From: Capitulum mitella
Lineage: Eukaryota; Arthropoda; Thecostraca; Pollicipedomorpha; Pollicipedidae
Assembly (NCBI GenBank): GCA_030062745.1
Contig: CP099841.1
Location: 30,135,398-30,199,397, forward strand
Reading direction: 5' to 3'
DNA: 64,000 nucleotides
Positions within the stretch are counted from its first letter, which is position 1; each line of letters opens with the position of its first letter. This document shows, in pieces, positions 37,128 to 48,105 of the stretch. Position numbers and translations under genes: made by a program. Below the pieces are notes generated by a model, which saw only the letters and a program-made list of their open reading frames with translations, had not been told where the DNA came from and ran no database searches.

Positions 37128-38300
37128 TTATTATCCCCGCTCCCGGACCCAGAACGCTAGGACGCATTCCCGTCCGGCGAGAGGTTTATTACCCCCCCCC
37201 TCCCCTAAGATCACGACAACTTTCCGTCCAATTTCTTAAAAAAAGGTAATCGATTCACGATGGAGTAAACCTTATTTTGTTACAAAAAGAGATTTTAACA
37301 ATGTCGTCAAGGGTGGATATAGGGCGGCCAAAAAGTAAAACAAGCATATTTTCGCTTCTCATAACTCCGATGTTTATGAATCGATTGTGATGAACTGGCA
37401 AGAACCGAGGGCAAATTGATGGGACTTTTCATTTGACTCACAAAGAGAACTTGAAAAGAGCCTCAGGCGTTCCCAGTGTTCGGAAAATGGGAGCTTCATA
37501 GATTTTGTGATTGAATGGACATAAAAGTTAAAAATCTTTTTGGCTTGTGCTAGTCGTTTCACACTTAAGAACAAAAGATCGTATTAAACTGCGTATGTGT
37601 TGACACATGCGGTTACCCGGGTATGAAAAAGGGGTAAGTGCCATGGTCGCAAATTTCTTATATTAACCTATCGCCTTTGACTTCAAATGACCTCATATGA
37701 CCTAAGTCACATATGATAACCATGCGCTTATTTCATAGCTTTGAAAATGATTCGAACCATATTAATTGGCTTTAGTCCTGAATGTCTTGCTCATGGCTGT
37801 GGTGATCCAGGGTACGCGCGCAAAAACTTTAGACCAAAGCTGCGTGACCCGACCTGATTTCGATATGAAACTCGGAACACAAGCAGAAGAAAGTGCGCTG
37901 CATCATAAATGCCCCGTTCTTCATCAGAATTCCATAACAACTAGTGATAAAACAAAATTTTTACTTTTAACTTTCACCTGACCTTGCGAAATGACCTCAG
38001 TTCATTTCAGCTATTTTTCATCTTTGTTCAGCTGTCTATGTATATATTGCCGCGGCATTTCAAGTTTTATTCTCAAAGTCTGACAGACATTTTTCTTCTG
38101 CGTGCAATAACAACCAAAATGGCTTGAGGTGCCTTCTAAAAACCTGGCCTAGACTCGCCCCTGGGGAACGCAAAATTACGAAAATCTAAAGGAAAAGGAA
38201 TGGTAAGAAAATTTCAAGTTTCGTGAAACTGCTCATAAAGCCACTGAAAACAAAAGACGCTGGGAGGCCTCCGAAGCCACCCTGGCAGGCAAAGCCAGCG
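37128..38300 (+). mobile_element. Diverged copy of 1.2-kb TTAA family (R6)
   Basis: Family landmarks appear in the right order but heavily substituted: a degraded left end with a C-run block (37191-37206), CATAACTCCGATGTTTATG (37360-37378), TTTGACTTCAAATGACC, GCTGCGTGACCCGACCTGAT (37839-37858), CACCTGACCTTGCGAAATGA and GGCTTGAGGTGCC. The right end is barely recognisable. An old insertion, like R1 and R5. Confidence 0.7.
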
Positions 38301-41128
38301 TCACTCCGGGCGTTTTTTCGCTCGTTGCTCATCCCGTGAGTTATTGAGGTGGCGTGTCTCCCATTTTGCTTCCTGGAACAGCTCCAGAACTACAAAACAC
38401 AACGTTATCTACCTCCCCACCACCGTAACGACAAAACGATTAGAGCTCCAGTTTGAATGACTGCCCATTTGGTGACTGACCAGGTCACCAGAGATCAGTT
38501 TGTATTACGTTACAACGTGAATCAAAGATTCGGTTCCCAAATACTGTTTCGACTCCCGTAGTTATCTGCGTTTTTCTTGGGACATGGACATCAGTGTTAA
38601 AAGATACTGATCGGGAACGGCACAAAGGCTAAGCAGATGGTCAGCAAAGTCATCCGTGACCTAAAATGAAATCAACAACGGTCATTTATTACCTTGCCAT
38701 GCAGTCGATTTAGAGTGTTTTCTGGCACAAGTGATACAAGGCCATTTTGGTTGATGTCAAAAATACCATTGTTTTTAGCCTGTAACAAGTACACGCTGGC
38801 AATATGCAACATATCAGAGGTCAGCCCATGATATCATCTCGCCTTGTGACCTTAAAGTAACCTTGGGTTGCATTCTGCAACACAAATGACCTGGAGCGGA
38901 AGAAGACGTTCATTTTGACACTGTACATTGCCAGTTTGGGATTTACTGTTCTGTTAACCTTCGCCGGGCTGTGGGCTCAACAGAACCCCCGTCGATTTCG
39001 AGAATTATGAGGGTCATAAAAACGGTCACTGCAAAAGACCTGGAAAGACTGCAGAAAGTACCTGATAAAGTTTTTGCAGTCAGGTCAATGTTAACCCCAT
39101 CCAATACAGCCGATGCCCCCCCTCCCCCTGTTCTTCGTACGCTGACCAATAACGACTACTTTGATCTATCTGGAAACTGATGTAAGTGACTTTCAAACCT
39201 TTTGACGTATCCCCTGAAAATTCGAAGTCAGTACCTTGTCAAATAACTGAGCTGTTAACTCCCTGAATTAGATGCTGCGCATTACTGTGCACAGCAAAAA
39301 ATACCTGCGCATTATTCACCATCAAGTGTACTTCAAGTGTGTCCAGATGAAACTACGCATCTTAAAAACTTCGGCTTAATGACAGCAGGAAATAGATCCA
39401 GTTGTCTCATATGAACAACGCTGAGTCGGCCTTTTTTGGATTTTGTTGGTATTCTGGCAGCATTGAAATATTACGAAAGACAAACGCTGCAAAATGGCAA
39501 TTCATTGTTCGTGCAAATCGCCGCCAAAGGTCTTGGTAAATGACAGCGACTTTGGTCCAGAACATCAGAAATGACCTACATGGCATGAACAATTGATATA
39601 AACTACACGATATGGACAACTGATATAAAACGCATGAAATAAACAATATACATAAACTATATATGAGCTCATGTGAGATAAAAAACATTGGGGAAAATTG
39701 TGTCGGCTGTATAAAAAACAATGAATGATTAATTGGACTCCTAATGAACCTTGTTCAATTAAGACAGCCACAAATCATCCTGATGTTTACCTGTGATGTA
39801 GCCTTTAACCCCAAAAATAAGCTCGAGGTTCCAAAGTGGTTAAAAAAGTGGTTATATTCATGGTTAAAACATCGAGGACAATCGAGTGGCGTTTGATTTC
39901 CCCAAATTGGTCGAATGGATGTCGAATTATGGCGTGCAGGTCTCCAACGCCCCACCCGTCAAGTGGAAAGCGGTGGCATACCCCAGAACGTGCCGGGTAA
40001 GCAAATCCATATGACGCTCTTAAGTGTGTTTCTCAAGTTTTTTTGAAGCCGTAAGTTACAATATTCACGTCAGTTAACGCGTCTTAAACTTAATCAATAC
40101 GCAGTTATTGTTTAATCCACCACGGACTGACGGCGGGGCATATATTGCTCCCTTGGAGAATTTTGCGATATTTCCGAAACTATCGATGACATAGACTTGA
40201 AACTTTCGGTGCCTTTTTACATCAAATCCACGCACTCTTGGATAAGAATAATTAAAAAAACCAATGCAAGACCTCAGAAGAATGACGCCAGATAGGAGAT
40301 GCTGTCTGCGACTGTTCATGTCCTATGCGAATGTACTTGTTATTTTCTGGTGCACATGAGCTGAAAACGATGGCATGCTATAAGACGGAGTCATGATGTT
40401 ACGGAAGATCATGACTTGACATGACATGACATGAAGAAAGAAGAAGAATATAACACAGCACCGACCTCGTACTAGGTCATCAGCGGTCCAGTCTATTTGT
40501 TCTTACGCAGCAACGATTTATGTCAGAACACGAGTTACAACAGACATTTCAAAATTGTGTGGAGTTTTTTCGAAACCTCCTAATTAAGAGTTATCGATCG
40601 ACGTTCCGTTTGCTCAGATCGGTCCAGTAGTTTATGAGGCATGTGCCACATAGTACTAACGGCATCTGACCTTGATATGTGACTTGAACCGCAAAGAAAA
40701 CATTTGTAAAAGTTATACACATGACACGTTTAAAGCGCTCTTAGTACCTTTTATAACATGCAACTGTCATGCAGCGGCATCTGATATGGTCCTGGCGATT
40801 TTTGAAAAAGTAACATCTTTAGACTTGGTCTTGACCTGTGATCTTTACTGGCCAAAGCTTAATGTGTTTTATATCCGGGAATTCCACAATATGGGGCTGT
40901 CGATTGGCATTCAGATCATTCCAGTCCCCTGAATGGCTCAAGATATATTGGGAAAAAAATATTTGCTCACATGCAAAGGCGTGATGCAAAACGCCACAGT
41001 CCATGGCGGGTTCATGTGACGTCACCGTACACTTGTGTTACTTCATGGTTCATATTTCCAAAGCCTAGTTGAAATAAGCATTTCCGTTGAACGTGCCCTG
41101 ATCTTCATTCGTCCTACCAAAGCGAAAC
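38301..41128. other. Intergenic, no gene recognised; scattered nuclear-receptor half-sites
   Basis: No coding signal. Scattered TGACCT/AGGTCA and close variants occur (for example near 38818, 38849, 40667 and 40834), suggesting further decayed repeats of a similar type that I cannot delimit. Confidence 0.45.
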
Positions 41129-42348
41129 TTAACCCTATTCCCGGAGGCCTAGACGGTATGGTCGATTCCCGGCAGGGGGGGGGCGGATTCGGCCCCCCCC
41201 CTGAGATCTCGAGAACTACTTGTCCGATTTCATCGCAACAAACGGAAATCGATTTGCCGTGACGTGAACTACATTTTTGTACAAAGAAATTCTCAAAATT
41301 TTGAAATGTGTGGATACAGGGGGGCAAAAATGTCAAAATGGGGGGGTACTTTTGGACCTCTTATAACTCCGTCGTTTATGGACCGATTTCAATGAAACTG
41401 GCATGAATCGAGAGATTATGGATAGGATTTTTACCATGGGTACACAAATCTGAAATTTTGAGAAAATTCATGGGCGTTCAAAGGGTTTCAAAAATAGGAG
41501 GATTAATTTTCCAACAACTGAATGAACAAAAAAGGCAAAAGCACTTTTTTGGCTTCTGCTAGTCATGTTATACTAAAGAAGTACAAATCGTATTGCAATG
41601 TTGGTATAATGCTAGCATAGGCGGTGCCAGGGACATGAAAAAGGGGGAACTGTCATGGTCACACGTTCTTCAGATCAACTTGTGACCTTTGACCTTAAAT
41701 GACCTCCAGTGACCTTGGGGTCACCTTGAATGATCTCGTTTGCTTTTGATACTATCTGTAAACGTTTTCAATCATTTGAATTCACTCTATTTCAAAAATT
41801 TCATTTTATGGCTATTGCGATATAAGGTACGCGCACTGACATTTTAGGTCATAGCTCCGTGACCCGACCTGATATGAAGCAAAAACGCGGTACACAAGTA
41901 AAGGGTACCTTTCTACGTCACGCATATTCCGGGTTTGGCATTTGAAAAAATGGCGCCGAAATTATAGCGAAAAAAATAATTTTGACTTTTGACCTTCACC
42001 TGACCTTGTAAAGTGACCTCAGATGGACAAAATTTTGTGTGCACATTGCCTAACTATTTGACTATACATCCATATAAAGTTTTAAGTTCTAGCTTTAAAA
42101 CTCTGTTTTTGGCAGACATTTTCCTTTTACCCTGAACATGGCCAAAAATGGCCTGAGGTTCCTCCCAAAAACGTTGCCTGGCTCCGCTCCTGAGCAAAGT
42201 AGAATTTTGAAATTTTGTCACAGCGCGTAGAAAGGATAGCTAGGAAAAGTCACCAAGTTTCGTGAAGCTGCGTCAAAAAGCCTGGAATTGGTAAGCAAAA
42301 AACCCGAGGGGGGGCGGATTCCGCCCCCCCCGCCGGGAATAGGGTTAA
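41129..42348 (+). mobile_element. Full-length copy of 1.2-kb TTAA family (R7)
   Basis: Flanked by TTAA on both sides (41129-41132 and 42345-42348). The left end reads TTAACCCTATTCCCGG; the right end read backwards is identical for 16 bases. Next to each end sits a G-run/C-run palindrome around GCGGATTCGGCC or its variant. The left end contains an extra ~20-base segment (AGGCCTAGACGGTATGGTCG) followed by a second ATTCCCGG. The interior has TGACCTTTGACCT at 41683 with TGACCT at 41699, 41709 and more near 41990-42018. No frame encodes a transposase, so it must be non-autonomous. Confidence 0.95.
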
Positions 42349-42496
42349 AAGCCTAGAATAACCAAGGACTAGGGCAGACGAATCAAGCAATACACGAGTA
42401 AACTGTCAGAACAAAAGTGTCTCTAGGTAAAATAATTGTACTGCCCTATATGAAACCGCTTCATGAAATAAAAGCCACGCCGCGACGTACAATCAT
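42349..42496. other. Spacer between two direct element copies
   Basis: About 150 bases of unique-looking sequence separating R7 from R8. Confidence 0.6.
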
Positions 42497-43712
42497 TTAA
42501 CCCTATTCCCGTAGGGCTAGACAGTATGGTCGATTTCCGGCAGGGGGAGGGGCGGATTCGGCCCCCCCCCCGAGATCTCGAGAACTACTTGTCCGATTTC
42601 ATCGCAACAAACGGAAATCGATTTGCCGTGACGTGAACTACATTTTTGTACAAAGAAATTCTCAAAATTTTGAAATGTGTGGATATAGGGGGACAAGAAT
42701 GTCGAAATGGGGGGTACTTTTGGACTTCTTATAACTTCGTTGTTTTTCGACCGATTTCAATGAAACTGGCATGAATCGAGCGACTATGGATAGGGCTTTT
42801 ACCATGGGTACATAAATCTGAAATTTTGAGAAGATTCATGGGCGTTCACAGGGTTTCAAAAATAGGAGGATTAGTTGTCTAACAACTGAATGAACAAAAG
42901 AGGCAAAAACACTTTTTTTGGCTTCTGCTAGTCATGTTATACTAAAGAAGTACAAATCGCATTACAATGTTTGTATAATGCTAACATAGGCGGTGCCAGG
43001 GACATGAAAAAGGGGGAACTGTCATGGTCACATGTTCTTCAGATCAACTTATGACCTTTGACCTTAAATGACCTCCAGTGACCTTGGGGTCACTTGGAAT
43101 GATCTCATGTGCATTGAATATTATCTGTAAACGTTTTCAATCATTTGAATTCACTCTATTTTAAAAATTTCATTTTATGGCTTTGCGACATAGGTTACGC
43201 GCACTGACATTTTAGGTCATAGCTCCGTGACCCGACCTGATATCAAGATGGAACTTGGTACACAAGTAGAGGGCACCCTTTTACGTCATATGTATTCCGA
43301 GTTTGGCATTTGAAAAATGGCGCCGAGATTATTGCAAAAAAATATTTTTGACTTTTGGCCTTGACCTGACCTTGTACAATGACCTCAGATAACCAAAATG
43401 ACATCTGCTCATTGCCCAACCATTTAGTTATACATACATATAAAGTTTTAAGTTCTATCTTAAAAACTCTGTTTTTGGCAGACATTTTCCTCTTACCCTG
43501 AACATGGCCAAAAATGGCCTGAGATGCTTCCCAAAAACATTACCTGGCTCCGCCCCCGAGCAAAACAGAATTTCAAAATTTTGTCACGGCGCGTAAAAAG
43601 AATAGCTAGGAAAAGTGACCAAGTTTCGTAAAGCTGCGTTAAGAAGCCTGGAATTGGCAAGGAAAAAACCCGAGGGGGGCGGATTCAGCCCCCCTGCCGG
43701 GAATAGTGTTAA
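42497..43712 (+). mobile_element. Full-length copy of 1.2-kb TTAA family (R8)
   Basis: TTAA at 42497-42500 and 43709-43712. Same orientation as R7, and identical to it over a stretch of more than 100 bases near the left end (from GAGATCTCGAGAACTACTTG through the TGTACAAAGAAATTC region). The right terminus carries one change (GAATAGTGTTAA). The DR1 cluster is at 43062-43092 and another TGACCT run at about 43360-43385. Confidence 0.95.
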
Positions 43713-44535
43713 AGGCAGCAATGAATCATCTCTGAGATGGGGCTACTCGGGGCCAAAAAATGTCGGCGCTTGATTATCCGGCCCTGTTCGTGGGGCCGCC
43801 GCGGCTTCTGGGCCGCGGCCTGATCCCGTGACCGCTGGAACGGGGCCGCTGATGAAACAATCTGCGCCTCGCCAATCACTGCCGCCAGCCAGCCCTGAGC
43901 TGACGTTCGGCATGTCCGGTCGGCTTGGCACCGCTCGGGCGAAAATGACAGCTACTTCGACAAGATGAAAGAGAAGTAAGATTAAGTTCCTTCTTGATTT
44001 TTACAATGTGCGCTCTTGACAGTTCCGGTTTCTTCTTGATAACACATTTGCATCGCAGCAAGCATTCAAATTCTTTCTCTTAATCCAAATGGCTTGCTAC
44101 TGCGACGTGGGGATCTGAACTGAGCAGAGCCTATTGCACACATTCCGAACCCACATCCGATCACGCAATGCCATGCCGTGTGCTGTCGAAATCGGTCCGG
44201 TAGACCGGCAGATCTCATAGGACAGGAGGAAGGGGGCGAATCGTCATGAATTTCAAGAGGAAGACACCGCATTAAATTAGGCTCAGCTACGTGACGACGG
44301 AGAAGCGGCTACAACTGACTACACTCTCCCGGTTGGTAACGTCCCCAGGTTGCGTGCAGTCCGGGGCGCAGAGCGTCCGGCCGGGGCGGTCTTTGTCGAG
44401 AGCGTTACCAGGTGATCACTGGTGCCGGCGCTGGGGTGCTCCTCCCGCAAGCCGCAGTCACTCTGGCCGCGCAGGACGTCCGCCGTCGGCCCGCACTTCA
44501 CCCTCTGCAGTGGGCCACCGCCCGCCGCGGCGCTT
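43713..44535. other. Intergenic, with a possible fragment of the 1.2-kb family
   Basis: A short stretch at about 44188-44245 (GAAATCGGTCCGGTAGACCG, then CAGATCTCATAGGACAGGAG) resembles the left-end region of the family in reverse orientation, as also seen at the right edge of R1. GC-rich sequence at 44330-44535 may be the start of the LINE relic that follows. Confidence 0.45.
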
Positions 44536-45210
44536 CAGACTGATATTGAGGAGCTGGAGCTACACTGCCAGCACGCTACGCGTCACTGCCTTTCAGGCCC
44601 AATCGTTGTAATGGGTGACCGGAACTGAAACTTGCTCGCCACTCATCCCAACGACGGTAAAATCAGACAGATGGAAATATTTCATTCTCTGAAAAGAAAC
44701 GATGTCACTCCTCGTTCCCAACTTCTCTCCAAACTCCAACCTTAGAGCAATAAAACCTCCTGTTTCTTCTCGTATCTCTCTGGTCACACCCAGTCTTATT
44801 GCCTCATCTCCCCATCTGGCAACAGACTCCCGTCTCCCGTTCTGTTCCTCACACCATGGGGCTGATAATGTTCCATCCTTAGTACTCTGACGTTCATCGT
44901 CTTTTCCAACGACCTCAGCATGCACGCGCCGGACGTTCATATGGCTCAGTACGCTGACGACAACCAATTCCTATCCTCAACCCTGCGTCTCTCATCCACC
45001 ACATGGAAGCCACTTTGTCCTTCTCAGCCTCTCAGTTTCATGGACATGGCCTCAGACTTAACGAATTACATTTAACTATCTCCGGGGCACTAAACAGAAT
45101 ACCCGGACTCTCTCTCCTGTCAGCGTCCGGGTCGGTGTCTGCCCTATCCAGCGCCAAAAACCCGGAAGTCATTGCTGAGTCATTTAAACTGGGGCACAGA
45201 CGTCCATGAA
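44536..45210 (+). pseudogene. LINE relic: endonuclease and reverse transcriptase pieces (L2/CR1-like)
   Basis: Plus-strand frames contain, in order: SGPIVVMGDRN (44596-44628), resembling the GDFN motif of the endonuclease domain; FFSYLSGHTQSYC (about 44763-44801), like the block before the palm; ADNVPSLVL (about 44852-44878), like the GVPQGSVLGP block but degraded; FIVFSNDLSM and AQYADDNQF (44893-44970), the catalytic YADD motif; and RIPGLSLLSASGSVSALSSA (from 45099), the block following the palm in L2/CR1-type elements. They lie in different frames with intervening stops. The endonuclease and RT pieces are far closer than in an intact element, so an internal deletion has occurred. No intact protein is possible. 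Confidence 0.8.
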
Positions 45211-46442
45211 TTTGGTGTGGATATGCACACCAGATGGATATTTGGTGTGGGTCTCCTGATCGATCTTGGCCACCAGAGCCACCGCCTTTCCGGCATCACG
45301 TTCCCTGCTCACTACCATCCACGAATTGGTCAGCTTACGCGTCAGATGTTGCATTTCTGTGCGCAGTAACTGATCAGATCAAAATGACGTCTGGGTCCTC
45401 AAAACGACTGATTTTGTGACACGAACTGCCTCCGGCACCAGAAGCTTGTCACAAAAGTTCTGAAAATGGCGCACGAGGCCCACCGGACTCTTGCCAGCGA
45501 AGTAATCTCCAGCACCGGCTACTGCGTTCCCCGCCACCCATGCGGCGGTCGGTCAGCGATCTTTCGCTAAGCTTGGCGGCCGCGAGGTACAGCAAGCTGC
45601 CGGTGGCGGTGACGCGGCTCAGCCTGGACGGGCTCAGGAAAGCACTAAAGGTTCGCAATGTGGCGCGAATATGCCGCTTGTTCCCTTACTTACAAGGCGA
45701 ATCCAATGATGGAAGTCTGGACTCGTCTCGTCACCGACGAGACGCGAGGCGTCAGGTCCATGGCAAATTTTTATCATTGGAAGAGCTCATGCATTGATTT
45801 ATCATGCTGCTCAACAGCTAAATGTGCTTTACATTATGCTTAACATTACGTCAAACATAAATGCTTTACATTATGTTAAACGATGTTTGTCAAAATAATG
45901 TTCACGTGGTGGATCAAAATAAAGCATTTTTGCAAGTGTGAGTACCACTTATCCCGCATACAAAACTAATATGGCGTTTGACACCAATGTCTGATATGCA
46001 CGTTTGACCTCTGATGACCTGCCCTTCCTCTACACTAAAATTAGGTCACTGACACGAGCATTTATAGAAGAAACATGTAACACAACAATGCAATGCCGAA
46101 TTTCCACGAAATAAAATGTATTGCTCGATATGGTTAAAAACACGACATGGCCTTCACAAAAAGGTCACAGATTACAGCCCATTGCGTGAAAAATTATGAA
46201 TATTTGACTTAAGGTGTACAAATGCTCAGAACTCAGTTACAGCAGTCAGCGCCCCATCTTCCGCCACTAACAGGTTATTCAAGAAAACCGCTGGATGGTC
46301 CTAAAACGACCCCCACCCCGGCCGGGCGAGGTTGAAAAAGAAATCGAAGCAGACCGCCTTGATGTTCTTTCTGCAGTTTCTGAAAAACAAAACACGTTGT
46401 TGTATATTGGTATGTTGTATATTTATCAATGTTAACACGCGC
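45211..46442. other. Intergenic, no gene recognised
   Basis: The left edge may hold further LINE 3' sequence. A small GC-rich patch lies around 45450-45650. TGACCT half-sites occur near 46005-46020. Nothing else can be supported. Confidence 0.45.
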
Positions 46443-46749
46443 GCTGGAAGGGGGCACGTTTGTGCCCCTCGCCTGTTTTTCTTAAAAATATCGAGAACGA
46501 ATCGAAGCTGCTCTCTGCTACCTTGTGATATTTATGGCAATTCAACAGCTCGTCGATTGACGACAAAAAACGTAAATCGGCCCGAAATTTTTGAAGTCAG
46601 AAGCATTTGAAATCAAGCAAACCTAACGAAGATAACGGCTGTCGCTGACAAAGGGGAACTTTGCGATGGAACTAGTGTTCTACGTAAGATTACCGTTTCC
46701 GACCTCATTCGGGCATAACTGATGGATGTACCAAGACCAGAGCCAGGGC

Positions 46750-47035
46750 CAGTGAGGATCAAGGTCACCAAAGATCAAGGCGAACCAGCTTGTGACGTGA
46801 TCCAGATTTGCTTTGCAACATGTCTGTTTGTATGGAATGTGCATTCAAAGACCCTAATAAAAACACGTTCGTGCGCACTGGTACGTGTACATATACCATG
46901 TTAGTGAAGTTTAAGGTCATCAAAGGTCAAGGTTAAATATCTTGCAACTTGCTTCAGATTTGCTTTGTAAGATGTCGATCCCTATGAAATATGCACTCAA
47001 AGACCCCAATTAAAACAAGTTTTGCAGACTGATGC
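46750..47035 (+). repeat. Direct duplication, two diverged copies of about 130 bp
   Basis: AAGGTCACCAAAGATCAAGG (from ~46761) through CATTCAAAGACCCTAATAAA is repeated as AAGGTCATCAAAGGTCAAGG (from 46913) through CACTCAAAGACCCCAATTAA. Both contain AGATTTGCTTTG. In the second copy the AGGTCATCAAAGGTCA pair is a direct repeat of half-sites with a 4-base gap. Confidence 0.75.
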
Positions 47036-47041
47036 AGGCTG

Positions 47042-47043
<2 letters not shown>

Positions 47044-47132
<89 letters not shown>
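47044..47132 (+). repeat. Compound (TA)n(GT)n microsatellite
   Basis: TA repeats to 47100, then GT repeats to 47132. Confidence 0.97.
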
Positions 47133-47137
<5 letters not shown>

Positions 47138-47784
47138 TTTCGCGTTTTATAACAATAAAATCAAGAAATTGGGTTCATTCTAACGAAATAACTTCAGCAC
47201 AAACAGTTGATATGAAACTCAGTTTGGGTTGAATACTTCATTCAAGGTCAATGACCTCTCTTCATTTCTTTTGACCCTGCGGAGGTCAGTAAACGCTCAA
47301 AGTGATCTATCGAGGTTGGCTATCTCCACTGAATATACGTTACAAGGTGCGTTTAGCGCCCGTATTTACACTCAAGTTACCCCAGTATCCCATGTTGCTC
47401 GAAAGTTCATTTGCAAAAAATGAAAAAGTGACGCCATAGGGTAATGACCTGACATGACCTGAATCTGAAATCTTCATTCTAGACGTCAAATGAATAAAAA
47501 TTGTATTCCACATTTCAAGGCTCCAACACCCTCTCTTTTCCCGTTTCATTCGAAAAGCCGCACGGAATGGCCGAGAGTCCGAAATTGACTTTTTGACCCC
47601 ATTTCATCCCGAAGACATTGATCTAGGGTCACAAAAACTACACATGACGTAACTCTTTATAGCCCTACCCTATCCTTAAAATGTCATGTCCATAGCCTTT
47701 TACTTTTCTGAGATCGGAGAGGGGCACTTTTGTGCTCCCCCTTACGCTGCGCGTTAGTGCGAAACCCCCTTCCACTGCGCGTGT

Positions 47785-48105
47785 TAATGCACAAATGTTG
47801 AAGGTCGGTGCATGACTGCACATTGCGGAATACATTGAGTTTCTGATTTCCTACACTTTTCTGAAAAAGGACGGCGAGAAAATTTCTGTCGATTTTTTTT
47901 TAATCCATACCTTGCATTACACATAGCCATTTTGAAGATAAAGGAACCAAGTAGTTAAATCAAACAGCCGTGACGGCTCAATGATCTTTCAGGTCAGTGA
48001 ATTGTCTGTGATCACTTCTACTGACCATGATGAGATTTTTTCACGGGCAAAGGAAGGTGAACACGTGCCCTATGGAACATGGTCTCTCAGTCACGTAGTA
48101 ACCGA
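47785..48105 (+). repeat. Dispersed repeat, copy 1 (pair with 53195-53510)
   Basis: Shares a run of landmarks with 53195-53510 in the same order and orientation: ATGTTG then AGGTCG, GGACGGCGAGAAAA, TGCATTACA, CATTTTGAA, CAAACAGCC, ATGA and AGGTCA, CACTTCTACTGACCATGA, and GAACACGTGCC. Noncoding and diverged. Confidence 0.75.

Larger units (their letters stand above)
46443..47740. mobile_element. Possible second non-autonomous element with inverted ends
   Basis: AGGGGGCACGTTTGTGCCCC near 46447 and the sequence GGGGCACTTTTGTGCTCCCC at 47717 are similar when one is read backwards, and both are themselves near-palindromic, as expected for inverted ends about 1.3 kb apart. Inside lie a ~155-bp direct duplication carrying AGGTCA words, a compound TA/GT array and further TGACCT words. 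No coding frame. The ends are short and the pairing could be chance. Confidence 0.4.
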
